64,000 nucleotides of DNA. Origin: Gangjinia marincola (GTDB lineage: Bacteria > Bacteroidota > Bacteroidia > Flavobacteriales > Flavobacteriaceae). The stretch spans positions 124,001 to 188,000 of the forward strand of contig NZ_BAAAFG010000012.1 of the NCBI RefSeq assembly GCF_039523415.1. Direction: 5' to 3'. Positions 44,525 to 53,941 of the stretch are shown piece after piece. The notes below the pieces were generated by a model. The model searched no databases. It saw only the letters and a list, made by a program, of their open reading frames with translations, and was not told where the DNA came from. A program made the position numbers and the translations under genes. Each line of letters begins with the position of its first letter. Positions within the stretch are counted from its first letter, which is position 1.

Positions 44525-45595
44525 CTATTCTCGCACTAGCTTTAATGTACTGGTAACCCCAGCTTGATCAATTTTGACTAAATATACGCCCGCGGTTAGT
44601 GGTGATATATCCAATACGTTTTTAATGTTTGACATCTGGCGGATTAATACTTTTTTTCCCAGGACGTCGTAAAAGCTAACTACAGCTTTACTGGATTCTG
44701 GAAAATCAAAGGTGAGCGTATTAACCTTAACCGGGTTAGGGTAAAAAACAACTTCTTTTCGCCCAATACTTGATGAAGGGGCAGAGAGCTCTGGAGCCCA
44801 TATCATGTTCACATATTCAGGATGATCTACAAAGGGATTAGCATTACCTTGAAAGTCATAAGCCGCATCATTGCGATCTAGTTCAGATTGATTAACAGGA
44901 TCATCATTATGCCATTGCACGAGTACATCTACAAACCAATCCTCATACACTTGATCATTGGTGCCGTTGAGCATGGGATGAGACCAAGAAGAAACTTGAT
45001 TTTCGTAGCGCGTTGCAAAATATAGCATCGCCCTGGCTATTTCGCCTTTAAATTCGTCAATAGGTTCAAAAACATCTCCGTTATAATCGTCACTACTGGT
45101 CCCGCGTTTTGATCCATTGAGTGATGTCCAATTTGCACTGGCTACATTACCAAAAGGAAGACTCCCCCTAAAATTATTCACTCTTCCATCACTGGGTACA
45201 ACATGATGAATGTCTGACTGCATAGGGAAGTCAGAGTCAAAAACGGACTGCGGCATTAAATGCTCCCGATTATAGCAATCTCCTTCAGAATTTTGGTTGC
45301 CGCATTGATCGCTACCGTGCGTATAGTTATACGGATCGGTAGTATTAGGATCTTCAGAATAATAGTCCAACACTGTACTATCATCTTCATAGTAAAAATC
45401 AGAATGGGTTAACACATAACCGTCATAAAGATCACCGTAAGATTGTGCCACATGGCCATTAGCGATTATATTCCTCAATGCCGTTTTTAAAGCATAGCCC
45501 TCAAGCCCATCTGCAGAGTCGTAATAATCTACGGGAATCTGTGCGAAACTTATGCTCGTGACCAGTACCAGTAACAGGTGTATTTTTTTAATCAT
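44525..45595 (-). CDS. Secreted endonuclease I with T9SS tail
   Basis: 356 residues with signal peptide 1-18. Endonuclease I (His-Me finger) motifs are NREHLMPQSVFDSD and DIHHVVPSDGRVNNFRGSLPFG, the second carrying catalytic His and metal-binding Asn, followed by FKGEIARAMLYFATRY. The C-terminal 80 residues are the T9SS tail (FYPNPVKVNTLTFDFPE ... AGVYLVKIDQ). It degrades DNA outside the cell, probably for phosphate and nucleosides. Lies 6 bp downstream of the rRNA methyltransferase gene, same direction. Confidence 0.92.
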   Translation of the reverse strand: MIKKIHLLLVLVTSISFAQIPVDYYDSADGLEGYALKTALRNIIANGHVAQSYGDLYDGYVLTHSDFYYEDDSTVLDYYSEDPNTTDPYNYTHGSDQCGNQNSEGDCYNREHLMPQSVFDSDFPMQSDIHHVVPSDGRVNNFRGSLPFGNVASANWTSLNGSKRGTSSDDYNGDVFEPIDEFKGEIARAMLYFATRYENQVSSWSHPMLNGTNDQVYEDWFVDVLVQWHNDDPVNQSELDRNDAAYDFQGNANPFVDHPEYVNMIWAPELSAPSSSIGRKEVVFYPNPVKVNTLTFDFPESSKAVVSFYDVLGKKVLIRQMSNIKNVLDISPLTAGVYLVKIDQAGVTSTLKLVRE

Positions 45596-45601
45596 ATTAT
45601 C

Positions 45602-46816
45602 TTACGTATTAGCGCGTTCTAATAGTGCCATATAAAATCCATCGTAACCAGATTGGTGCGCATATATCTTTTTTTCTTTATCAAAAACAAAGCCAGCCCC
45701 TTCTTGACTATCCAAAAATGCTGATACTTGTTGTTCATTTTCAGAAGATAGCACAGAGCAAGTTGCATATACCATTTTTCCGCCGGGCTTTACCATTTTA
45801 GCGTAGTCCCTGAGCAATTGTGCCTGTGTTTTTTTTATATTTTCTATAAATTCTGGTTGTAACTTCCATTTAGCATCAGGATTTCTTTTTAGTACACCTA
45901 AACCGGAACACGGAGCATCAATCAACAAACGATCAGCCTTACTGTGTAATTTTTTTACGGTCTTGGTTGAGTCTATCAAACGAGTTTCAATATTATGCGC
46001 TCCAGCACGTCGTGCTCGGCGTTTGAGTTCATTTAATTTATTTTGGTAAATATCCATCGCCACAACATTCCCTTTATTTTCCATCAACGCGGCTAAATGC
46101 AAGGTTTTACCACCTGCTCCCGCACAAGCATCCACCACCCGCATACCCGGTTGTACATCAAGCATTCTTGCGACTTCCTGACTGGATGCATCTTGTACTT
46201 CAAAAAGACCCTCTTTAAAAACAGATGTTGCAAAAACATTTTTACGCTCTTCAAGTTCTAGCGCATCAGGATATTCTTTTAACAGCTTTGTCACGATTTG
46301 TTCGTCTAGCAAACGCTGACGCAATTTGGCAGGTGTGGTTTTTAGCGTATTGGCACGTAGTACCACCGGTGCTTGTTGATTGAGGGCTGCAATTTCTACA
46401 TCCCACATGGCACCCAGTTCTTTTTGACCAAGCTCATCTAACCAATCTGGGATAGATTGTCCAATCGCTCTGGTCTTTTTAAGTTCGTCAAATCGACCTT
46501 TGATGCGGCGGGTAGGTGTACCTTCAAAAACACCCCAATCTGGTAAAGAAATCCCTTTTAAAGTTGCCCAAACAGCAAAAAGGCGGGGAAGTTCGTCGCG
46601 TTTAAAGGGTTCGCTAATTTCGGCTATTTCAGCATACAGGCGTTTCCAGCGAACAATATCGTAAGTAGTTTCTGCAATAAAGCCACGGTCGTGTGATCCC
46701 CAGCGTTTATCCCGTTTTAATGTTTGCGCGATTTGTTTATCGGCATATACATCATCATTAAATATATGATAGAGTGCATCCATCACGGCAAGCACTAAAT
46801 TTCTATGTAATCGCAT
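45602..46816 (-). CDS. RsmB-like 16S rRNA m5C methyltransferase
   Basis: 404 residues with ATG at 46816 (MRLHRNLVLAVMDAL) directly behind GGAAG; the longer frame begins at a TTG at 46837 and is less likely. RsmB/NOP2 family: N-terminal NusB-like region, then a SAM-dependent methyltransferase with GMRVVDACAGAGGKTLHLA (SAM loop), LLIDAPCSGLGVLKRNPDAKWKL (first catalytic Cys, PC) and MVYATCSVLSSENEQQV (second Cys, TC). Predicted to methylate cytosine C5 in rRNA. Unusual for RsmB in lacking a complete NusB domain. Same-direction neighbours: sigma operon upstream, endonuclease downstream. Confidence 0.85.
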   Translation of the reverse strand: MRLHRNLVLAVMDALYHIFNDDVYADKQIAQTLKRDKRWGSHDRGFIAETTYDIVRWKRLYAEIAEISEPFKRDELPRLFAVWATLKGISLPDWGVFEGTPTRRIKGRFDELKKTRAIGQSIPDWLDELGQKELGAMWDVEIAALNQQAPVVLRANTLKTTPAKLRQRLLDEQIVTKLLKEYPDALELEERKNVFATSVFKEGLFEVQDASSQEVARMLDVQPGMRVVDACAGAGGKTLHLAALMENKGNVVAMDIYQNKLNELKRRARRAGAHNIETRLIDSTKTVKKLHSKADRLLIDAPCSGLGVLKRNPDAKWKLQPEFIENIKKTQAQLLRDYAKMVKPGGKMVYATCSVLSSENEQQVSAFLDSQEGAGFVFDKEKKIYAHQSGYDGFYMALLERANT

Positions 46817-46887
46817 CTTCCTTTTTTGAAGCTGCAAAGGTACGTTTTAAAGATCAATCAACATACCTTAAAAGAAGCTGTTACAGA

Positions 46888-47319
46888 TTATCTGTTTCCT
46901 CTTCGATTGCCGTATTGCTTTAAGAGTTTGCGCTTAAAATCATCTTCGGCTTTAAATAATCTAATAATCTTATTCGGTGAAACTACCCCTTTAAGATTTT
47001 TGACTAAGTCCCGTCGATCGGTGACTTTTTGTTCTTCGACCTCTAATAGGAGCATCAGTTTTTTCTCTGCTTCTTTTTCACTCATTTCATCAAGATTAGC
47101 CTGTACATCATTAATAGTTTCCCGCTCTTTTTTTCGTAGTTCCTGTACGCGTTTAGAATGAGCGTTATAAACGGGCCAAAACTTTTCAGCTTCGGTTGGA
47201 GTAAGAGCCAGTTCTTGTGTGATGTAAGCGATGCGCATGGTATTGATGCGCTCCCGTCCTTGCTGAGCAAAAGCATTCAGCGAAAGCGAAATAAAAAGGA
47301 TGATGAGTATTTTTTTCAT
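46888..47319 (-). CDS. Spy/CpxP-like sensor of ECF-type sigma factor
   Basis: 143 residues. Signal peptide 1-18 (NAFAQ), then a helical hairpin rich in Arg/Lys/Glu (ITQELALTPTEAEKFWPVYNAHSKRVQELRKKERE, LDEMSEKEAEKKLMLLLEVEEQKVTDRRDL), the LTxxE repeats typical of Spy and CpxP. It is exported and likely senses misfolded protein or metal in the envelope. Third gene after the sigma factor and the membrane protein, which fits the family name. Downstream stop and MTase gene are close. Confidence 0.82.
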   Translation of the reverse strand: MKKILIILFISLSLNAFAQQGRERINTMRIAYITQELALTPTEAEKFWPVYNAHSKRVQELRKKERETINDVQANLDEMSEKEAEKKLMLLLEVEEQKVTDRRDLVKNLKGVVSPNKIIRLFKAEDDFKRKLLKQYGNRRGNR

Positions 47320-47336
47320 TTTATTTTTGGTTTATG

Positions 47337-47843
47337 CTATTGATAAAGCGGAAGACTGTCTTCCAACTGTTCATCTAAATAGTGTAACATGGTTTCTTCG
47401 GAAACATCTACAAATTCCACTTCGTTTAGCTGTTCTACATTTAATTCTTGCAAAAGTTCATCTTCACTGTACTCTGTCACAACCTCCTGAAGGTATTCTT
47501 CAAGCATTGTATCTGCTACGCTACTCAATCCATCTTCTACCGAAGTTACATTTTTATTGAGGTTAAGTACCAGCATCAGGATTGCAGCAATTGAAGCCGC
47601 GTAAGCGATGTAGTGTATAGAAAATAATTGGACTAATTTTCCTTTTTTGCTCACTTCGACCTTTTGTTTAATGCCTTGGTTTACACGTTCAAAGTAATCC
47701 TGAGGTACCTCAAAACCCGGCGTTTTTGGTAAACTGTTCTTTGATGATATAAGCTTTTGTTTTAAGCTACCGTCAATAGAATCAAGGTATTCTTTAGGAA
47801 TATCAAAACCACTTTTCTTAGTATGTTTTAAAAAATCGCTCAT
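47337..47843 (-). CDS. Probable anti-sigma factor, membrane-anchored
   Basis: 168 residues. The first ~80 are cytoplasmic and repeat the theme FDIPKEYLDSI and FEVPQDYFERV (two short motifs spaced about 34 residues), then one membrane helix (about 85-105, HYIAYAASIAAILMLVLNL), then an acidic extracytoplasmic tail. It overlaps the sigma factor gene by 4 nt. Position and layout are those of an anti-sigma factor, but no zinc-binding anti-sigma domain is present, so the role is inferred. Confidence 0.72.
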   Translation of the reverse strand: MSDFLKHTKKSGFDIPKEYLDSIDGSLKQKLISSKNSLPKTPGFEVPQDYFERVNQGIKQKVEVSKKGKLVQLFSIHYIAYAASIAAILMLVLNLNKNVTSVEDGLSSVADTMLEEYLQEVVTEYSEDELLQELNVEQLNEVEFVDVSEETMLHYLDEQLEDSLPLYQ

Positions 47844-48391
47844 GCTGCTCGTTGTTTTACAAATTCTTCAATTTTTTTTACGGCGTGGTGGTAACTGGAT
47901 TTCAACGCTCCTACTGAGAGTTCTGTTATCTCTGCAATTTCATAGTATTTCATTTCTTGAAAATACCTCATATTGAACACCTGTTGTTGCCGCTGCGGTA
48001 GTTGTGCAATGGCTTGCTGTAAAACGAGTTGTATCTCGTCTCCACTAAAATAGTCGTCTTGGTGCAATTCTCCCGCCAGTTGATACTGGTAGTCCTCTAC
48101 ACTCAAGGCCATTTTTTTAGAACGTTTATGAATAAAGGTAATCGACTCATTGGTGGCGATACGATACATCCAGGAGTATAATTTACTTTCACCTTTAAAT
48201 GAGTGTACATTTTTATAGACTTTGACAAATACATTTTGCAATACATCATCTGCATCTTCATGAATCTTCACGATATGACGAATATGCCAATACAAACGCT
48301 CTTTATACTGATTGACCACCTGCATAAAGGCTTCATCAAAAGTAGAGGCATCTTTTAAACGCTTAATTAGTTCTTCTTCTGTACAGGTCAA
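47840..48391 (-). CDS. ECF RNA polymerase sigma-70 factor
   Basis: 183 residues. Region 2 is EDADDVLQNVFVKVYKNVHSFKGESKLYSWMYRIATNESITFI (core binding and -10 recognition). Region 4 is LPQRQQQVFNMRYFQEMKYYEIAEITELSVGALKSSYHHAVKKIEEFV (-35 recognition). It directs transcription in response to an envelope signal. The stop overlaps the anti-sigma start by 4 nt, and the Spy-like protein follows, so all three form one operon. Confidence 0.93.
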   Translation of the reverse strand: MTCTEEELIKRLKDASTFDEAFMQVVNQYKERLYWHIRHIVKIHEDADDVLQNVFVKVYKNVHSFKGESKLYSWMYRIATNESITFIHKRSKKMALSVEDYQYQLAGELHQDDYFSGDEIQLVLQQAIAQLPQRQQQVFNMRYFQEMKYYEIAEITELSVGALKSSYHHAVKKIEEFVKQRAA

Positions 48392-48852
48392 TGACGTTGA
48401 TTTTAAGCTAAGACAAGGTAATGAGAAAAAGGTTTAATAAGAGAGTTGATTTTTTTGATGAGTATTCAGTCTCAGTTCATGAGCGTCAATACCCCAATAA
48501 CAATTAAATACTATAAAATTCCAAAAGGCTAAATTCCAAAATCTAATTCTCCCAGAGTTATTGTCACAAGTCGCAGTCTACGGAAGATTTTTTTAGTAAG
48601 AAGTATTTAGTATAAGTTTTCTGTAACAAATAACTCAATAACAAATTGCTAATTCCTATTCACTCATGCCTATTTTCCAACCTTCAAACGCTCATCACTC
48701 ATCACTCATCACTCATCACTCATCAACACATCACGCAAAGGCGCCAAGGCGCAAAGCAGTGGATTTTTTCAAACGAACTAATCCCTATTTCCTAATCCCA
48801 TTTTACCTATTACCAATAACTCAATAACAAATAACCAATAACGAATCCAGCA
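48392..48852. other. Intergenic region with simple repeats
   Basis: 461 bp without a gene. Around 48691-48725 five exact copies of CTCATCA occur in tandem. At 48735-48756 is GCAAAGGCGCCAAGGCGCAA, a GC-rich motif of the kind seen in dispersed bacterial repeats. The flanks are AT-rich fragments of CAATAACTCAATAACAAAT type repeated in varied form around 48625-48645 and 48815-48840. The sigma operon promoter should lie at the left end. Confidence 0.65.
48691..48725. repeat. Tandem repeat, CTCATCA x5
   Basis: Five exact copies of the 7-bp unit CTCATCA (35 bp), followed by ACACATCACG. Such short tandem arrays vary in copy number, but this one is not in a gene or an obvious promoter. Confidence 0.85.
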
Positions 48853-50676
48853 TCAATCGAACGACTGCATGGTCACTAATTTCTTATAGGTCCCGTTTTG
48901 TGCAATGAGCTCAAGGTGTTTGCCTTGTTCTACAACCTTGCCCTTATGCATGACAATGATTTCATCTGCGTTTTGAATGGTAGATAATCGATGCGCGATA
49001 ACGATAGAGGTGCGATTCTTCATCATATTCTCCAGCGCATCCTGCACCAAGCGTTCACTTTCTGTATCCAGGGCAGAGGTGGCCTCATCGAGTACCATGA
49101 TTGGCGGATTTTTAAGCACGGCACGGGCGATGGACAGACGTTGTTTTTGTCCGCCACTTAATTTATTTCCGCTATCACCAATATTAGTATCCAGGCCTTG
49201 GGGTAGCTCTTTTACAAACTCCCAGGCATTCGCGATTTGGAGTGCTTCTTTGATCTCTTCTTTAGAAGCTTCGGGTTTACCCATGGCAATGTTATTTCTC
49301 ACGGAATCATTGAAGAGGATTGAATCCTGCGTAACTAATCCCATTAATGATCGTAAGGAGGCTTGTGTCATATCGCGTAGGTCAGTACCATCGATTCGTA
49401 TTCCGCCTTTGTTCACGTCATAAAATCGGGTCACCAGATTGGCAATGGTAGATTTACCACTACCAGATTGTCCTACCAAAGCCACTGTTTTTCCTTTTGG
49501 GATCGTGATGTTTAGCTCATCAATCACATATTCTTGGTCGTATTTAAACGAAACATTTTCAAACGTGATGCTATGTGTAAAATCGTCTTTCTCCAGGGCA
49601 GTAGGGGAGTCCGCAATCTCATTGGTTGTTTCCAGGACTTCTAAAATTCGTTCTGCCGCGGCATTACCTCTTTTAACCGAATAAGATGCTTTACTAATGG
49701 CTTTTGCCGGAGTCAAAATACCGTATGCCAGTCCCATGTAAGCAATAAACTCTGATCCATCCAGGGATTCGTCTAATAACACCATGCGACCACCGAACCA
49801 TAGGATGACTCCAATTACCGCTATCCCTAAAAATTCACTGGTGGGTGAAGCTAGGTTTTGACGATGCGTAACTGAATTTGAGAATTTAAAAAATCGTCTT
49901 GTGGAATCATCAAACCACTGATAAAACTGACCTTCGGCATTAAAGGCTTTGATCACCCGCAGACCCCCCAAGGTTTCTTCTACAATAGAGAGAATATTAC
50001 CTTGTTCTTTTTGCACCCGATCAGAGCGTTTTTTTAGTGACTTGCCGATACGTGAAATCAAAAAGCCAGATACCGGAATAAAAATAAACACAAATACCGT
50101 AAGCTCTGGACTAATCAAAAGCATCATGCCTATCGTAAAGATAATCGTAAGAGGTTCTCTTATAATAAGTTCTAAGATGGATAGAAAAGAGTTTTGTACC
50201 TCAAGCACATCTGAAGTAATCCTAGCAATGACATCGCCTTTTTTCTTTTCAGAATAAAACGAAATTGGTAAGGCCGTGATTTTAGCATACATCGCATTAC
50301 GAATGTCTTTCAAAATACCATTGCGTAGAAAAGTTATAAAGTAATTGGCCAGATAGCCAAATAGATTTTTGAAAAAGAATAAGATCAAAATCAAGACAAT
50401 TACCACTAGTAGGGCTTTGGAGGGATCATCGCCGGTTTGTTGACTCACATAGTACCCCAACCATTCGCGCATGTAGTCTTTTAAATCACCTATACCATCA
50501 AGAACAGGCTCCTCAGATACTTTTTTGGTGGTATCAAAAAGTACATCCAGCATGGGTATAAGTGCTATAAATGATATAGCACTAAACAACGCGTAGAGCA
50601 CATTAAAAAATATGTTGAGGTAGGCGTACTTTTTATAAGGACCGGCGAACCGAAGGATTTTCTTGAGATATTCCAT
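48853..50676 (-). CDS. ABC transporter, fused permease and ATPase (MsbA-like)
   Basis: 607 residues. N-terminal membrane domain with about six helices (about 20-330) and C-terminal ATPase with Walker A GQSGSGKST, signature LSGGQKQRLSIARA, Walker B IMVLDEATSALD and the switch His in IVIAHRLST. Homodimeric exporter of the lipid A/multidrug type. It is followed directly (9 bp) by upstream-lying phosphohexomutase and then a glycosyltransferase in the same direction, which favours a cell-surface glycan or lipid role over drug export. Confidence 0.9.
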   Translation of the reverse strand: MEYLKKILRFAGPYKKYAYLNIFFNVLYALFSAISFIALIPMLDVLFDTTKKVSEEPVLDGIGDLKDYMREWLGYYVSQQTGDDPSKALLVVIVLILILFFFKNLFGYLANYFITFLRNGILKDIRNAMYAKITALPISFYSEKKKGDVIARITSDVLEVQNSFLSILELIIREPLTIIFTIGMMLLISPELTVFVFIFIPVSGFLISRIGKSLKKRSDRVQKEQGNILSIVEETLGGLRVIKAFNAEGQFYQWFDDSTRRFFKFSNSVTHRQNLASPTSEFLGIAVIGVILWFGGRMVLLDESLDGSEFIAYMGLAYGILTPAKAISKASYSVKRGNAAAERILEVLETTNEIADSPTALEKDDFTHSITFENVSFKYDQEYVIDELNITIPKGKTVALVGQSGSGKSTIANLVTRFYDVNKGGIRIDGTDLRDMTQASLRSLMGLVTQDSILFNDSVRNNIAMGKPEASKEEIKEALQIANAWEFVKELPQGLDTNIGDSGNKLSGGQKQRLSIARAVLKNPPIMVLDEATSALDTESERLVQDALENMMKNRTSIVIAHRLSTIQNADEIIVMHKGKVVEQGKHLELIAQNGTYKKLVTMQSFD

Positions 50677-50685
50677 GCACTGGAT

Positions 50686-52404
50686 TTAGAAACCTAAGTC
50701 GGCTTTAATTCGGTCAACTTTTGTGGATAGTTCTGCTGAAACTCGGTCAAATTTGTTCGTAGAGTCAAGTTCTGTATTTACGCTGATGTAAAATTTGATT
50801 TTTGGTTCCGTTCCGCTGGGTCTGGCCGCTACTTTGGTACCATCTTCAGTATAATAAATCAATACGTTTGAAGTAGGTATTTCTAGCGGAATTACTTCAT
50901 CTTCTAAGGGTCTGATGGCTTTAGCCGATTGGTAATCTTCTATTAAGACTACTTTTTCGCCATCGATCGTTTTCAATGGATTCTCGCGCAGATCAATCAT
51001 CATTTGTTTGATTTCTTGCGCCCCCTTGATTCCTTTTTTAGTGACCGAAATTAATTTTTCCAGATATAAACCATGTTCAACGTAAAGCTGAAGGAGTTTT
51101 TCATAGAACGAACTGCCTTTTGCTTTTAACCAAGCGGAAATTTCGCACGCCAGTAGAGTAGCGGTGACAGCATCCTTATCTCGTACAAAATCTCCAACCA
51201 TATATCCGAAGCTTTCTTCACCACCACCAATAAAATCAAGCTCTGGGTGATCATGAATCATTTTCGCAATCCATTTAAAACCTGTTAGCCCTTCTTTGTA
51301 TTCAACGCCGTAGCTTTCGGTAAGCACTTTTAGCATCGGGGTTGAGACGATTGTAGAGCCCACAAATTCTTTTCCGTTGATTTTACTGGCTTTTTTCCAT
51401 TGTTCCAGTAAAAACCAGGTCATTACGATCATGGTTTGATTCCCGTTGAGGAGTGTCATGTTGCCTACAGTATCTCGTACCGCTATCCCCAGGCGATCAC
51501 AATCTGGATCAGTACCAATAACGATATCGGCATTTTTTTGTTCGGCTAAATCAATAGCCATTTTGAGTGCTTCGGGCTCTTCGGGATTGGGTGATTTTAC
51601 TGTGGGGAAGTCACCATTGGGCTTGGCTTGTTCTTTAACGATATGCACCTTAGTAAATCCTGCTTTTTCTAATACCTGCGGAATCATCGTTATTGAGGTA
51701 CCGTGCAAAGAGGTGAATACAATGTCTAAATTTTCGCGGGCTCCATTGGCTGCAGAAAAGCTTCCGTTTGCTACAGAGGCTTCCGCGAAAGCGGTATCCA
51801 CCTTAGTGTCTATATATTCAATAAGATCTTTGTTTGCTCTAAACTGAATATCGCCATAGTCCAAGCTTTCAATTAAATTTATAATCGCCTGATCATGCGG
51901 GGGTACTAATTGACCTCCATCTTCCCAATAGACTTTGTAGCCATTATATTCCGGCGGATTGTGACTCGCCGTGAGTACAATTCCACATTGGCAATCCAGG
52001 TATTTTACGGCAAAAGAAAGCTCTGGTGTAGGTCTTAGATCACTAAATAGGAATACTTTAATGCCATTGGCAGAAAATACATCCGCCACCACTTTTGCTA
52101 AGGATTGACTATTATGACGGCAATCAAAGGCAATGGCGACCTTGATATCTTGGTTAGGAAACTGTTGTTTTAAATAAGTAGAAACTCCCTGCGTGCTTTT
52201 ACCCAGGGTGTATTTATTAATTCGGTTAGTGCCCACACCCATCACACCACGCATACCGCCGGTTCCAAAGGCAAGATTTTGATAAAAACTTTCTTCTAGC
52301 TCTTTAGGATCATGATCGATAATATGTTGAACCTCATCTTTTGTTTTTTGATCAAATAATTCGCTTAGCCATTGTTTTGCCTTGTCCTGTATGCCGGTAT
52401 CCAT
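50686..52404 (-). CDS. Phosphoglucomutase/phosphomannomutase
   Basis: 572 residues, the large alpha-D-phosphohexomutase type (PgcA-like). Phosphoserine loop TASHNPPEYNGYKVYW, metal loop DPDCDRLG, sugar loop GGEESFGYM and phosphate loop RPSGTEPKIKFY are all present. It interconverts hexose 1- and 6-phosphates for glycan precursors. The segment TAFAEASVANG contains the palindrome GCTTTCGCGGAAGC found in two other genes here. Between the glycosyltransferase and the ABC exporter genes. Confidence 0.93.
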   Translation of the reverse strand: MDTGIQDKAKQWLSELFDQKTKDEVQHIIDHDPKELEESFYQNLAFGTGGMRGVMGVGTNRINKYTLGKSTQGVSTYLKQQFPNQDIKVAIAFDCRHNSQSLAKVVADVFSANGIKVFLFSDLRPTPELSFAVKYLDCQCGIVLTASHNPPEYNGYKVYWEDGGQLVPPHDQAIINLIESLDYGDIQFRANKDLIEYIDTKVDTAFAEASVANGSFSAANGARENLDIVFTSLHGTSITMIPQVLEKAGFTKVHIVKEQAKPNGDFPTVKSPNPEEPEALKMAIDLAEQKNADIVIGTDPDCDRLGIAVRDTVGNMTLLNGNQTMIVMTWFLLEQWKKASKINGKEFVGSTIVSTPMLKVLTESYGVEYKEGLTGFKWIAKMIHDHPELDFIGGGEESFGYMVGDFVRDKDAVTATLLACEISAWLKAKGSSFYEKLLQLYVEHGLYLEKLISVTKKGIKGAQEIKQMMIDLRENPLKTIDGEKVVLIEDYQSAKAIRPLEDEVIPLEIPTSNVLIYYTEDGTKVAARPSGTEPKIKFYISVNTELDSTNKFDRVSAELSTKVDRIKADLGF

Positions 52405-52465
52405 AAATGGTATAATTCAATATTGGTTAATGGATTACAAAAGTAAGGAATTGCAGGCTACCCCG

Positions 52466-53407
52466 CTAGTTTAATTGGTTTGCAATGCGGTAGCGCTTTT
52501 TATCGCGCTTGCTTCTAAGCACGAGTTCACCTATAAATCCGGCAATGAACAGTTGTGTTCCTATAATCATTGAAGTAAGGGCAATATAGAACTCTGGTCG
52601 TTGGGTAATCAATCGTTTACCGGGATTAATGAATAATTTGTCTATTCCCAGGTAAAAGGCAAAGCTAAAGCCAATCACAAACATGACGACACCCAATGCG
52701 CCGAATAAGTGCATGGGTCTGCGCCCAAAGGTAGACAAAAACCAAATCGTCAACAGATCTAAAAAGCCATTGATGAATCGCTCTGCACCAAATTTAGTTT
52801 TGCCGTATTTACGTGCCTGATGTTTTACTTCTTGCTCTGTAATCTTAGCGTATCCTGCATTTTTAGCCAAAACAGGAATGTAGCGGTGCATCTCGCCATA
52901 CACATCAATGTCTTTTATAACTTCTTTGCGGTAGGCTTTTAAGCCACAATTAAAGTCGTGTAATTGCAGTCCGCTAGTTTTTCGTGCCGCCCAATTGAAT
53001 AATTTGGACGGAAGATTTTTAGAAAGCACCGAATCGTAGCGTTTCTTTTTCCACCCAGAAACTAAGTCATATCCCTCTTTAATGGTGGATACCAATTTTG
53101 GGATTTCTTCGGGGTTATCCTGAAGATCAGCATCCATGGTGATGACTATATCACCCAGTGCTATATCGAAGCCGGCGTGCAGCGCCTGAGACTTCCCGTA
53201 ATTACGGTTAAATTGAATGGCTTTGACTTGAGGATATTCGGCAGAAAGAGATTGAATAGTTTCCCAGGAATGATCTGTACTGCCATCATCGATATAAATA
53301 ACCTCATATACAAAAGCATTGGATTGCATAACACGTGCAATCCAATGCTGTAATTCTGTAAGAGATTCCGCTTCATTGAGTAGCGGGATGACGATAGATA
53401 GTTGCAT
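52466..53407 (-). CDS. Family 2 glycosyltransferase, polyprenyl-phosphate type
   Basis: 313 residues. GT-A domain with VIPLLNEAESL, YIDDGSTDHSW and ITMDADLQDNPEEIPKL (DxD-like metal site), and two C-terminal membrane helices (about 230-255 and 270-295). The layout matches DPM1/ArnC/GtrB-like enzymes that load a sugar onto undecaprenyl phosphate. Start ATG lies 3 nt after the DUF4199 stop on the same strand, so they are probably co-transcribed. Confidence 0.9.
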   Translation of the reverse strand: MQLSIVIPLLNEAESLTELQHWIARVMQSNAFVYEVIYIDDGSTDHSWETIQSLSAEYPQVKAIQFNRNYGKSQALHAGFDIALGDIVITMDADLQDNPEEIPKLVSTIKEGYDLVSGWKKKRYDSVLSKNLPSKLFNWAARKTSGLQLHDFNCGLKAYRKEVIKDIDVYGEMHRYIPVLAKNAGYAKITEQEVKHQARKYGKTKFGAERFINGFLDLLTIWFLSTFGRRPMHLFGALGVVMFVIGFSFAFYLGIDKLFINPGKRLITQRPEFYIALTSMIIGTQLFIAGFIGELVLRSKRDKKRYRIANQLN

Positions 53408-53410
53408 AAA

Positions 53411-53941
53411 TTATGCTTCGGCGGGGTCTTTTCTTTTAATAATAGCGGCTACGATCAGACCTATAATACTTAGAAATACAATAGTCATTGCTAAGCCTTG
53501 TAATTGAGCACCAATGGAGAACGAGTTTTGATCTGCCATTTGAGCCATGGCTTCATCAATGCTTTGCTGAGGCGCGCCAAATTTCTCCATCATCTCTCTG
53601 GTAGAGATCATAATTTGTTCTTGAATCGCTTGAGCGGCATCGGGATCAATAAAATTATAAATAATAATACTTATAACAGTATTTATAGCAATGCCAATGA
53701 CAACTGTAATAAAAAAGGGAATGAAAGCGTCTTTAAAAGAGATAAATCCACCTACTGCTTTTCGTGATTTTACAGATGCTACAATACCAAAAATTACTAC
53801 TAAAATAAATACGCTTAAATTAATATACCACTCTGTGGCTAAATTTTGTGCAACTGCATAAACTAAGATGGTGATAGTAGCTAAGATGAGCCCTAAAGTT
53901 AATCCTTGATTAACGCCAATTTTTTTAATATTTGCTTCCAT
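53411..53941 (-). CDS. DUF4199 family membrane protein
   Basis: 176 residues with four hydrophobic segments (about 13-32, 38-58, 70-95 and 145-168) and a soluble loop containing QEQIMISTREMMEKFGAPQQSIDEA before the last. This is the DUF4199 layout. Function unknown; in flavobacteria it is commonly next to this type of glycosyltransferase, as here (3-nt gap). A possible -7 box TATATTTG lies at 53984-53977 upstream. Confidence 0.85.
   Translation of the reverse strand: MEANIKKIGVNQGLTLGLILATITILVYAVAQNLATEWYINLSVFILVVIFGIVASVKSRKAVGGFISFKDAFIPFFITVVIGIAINTVISIIIYNFIDPDAAQAIQEQIMISTREMMEKFGAPQQSIDEAMAQMADQNSFSIGAQLQGLAMTIVFLSIIGLIVAAIIKRKDPAEA

Noticed and set aside
48691..48725. Possible CRISPR or attachment site
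   Set aside because: Seven-base perfect units without spacers; no integrase or second copy.
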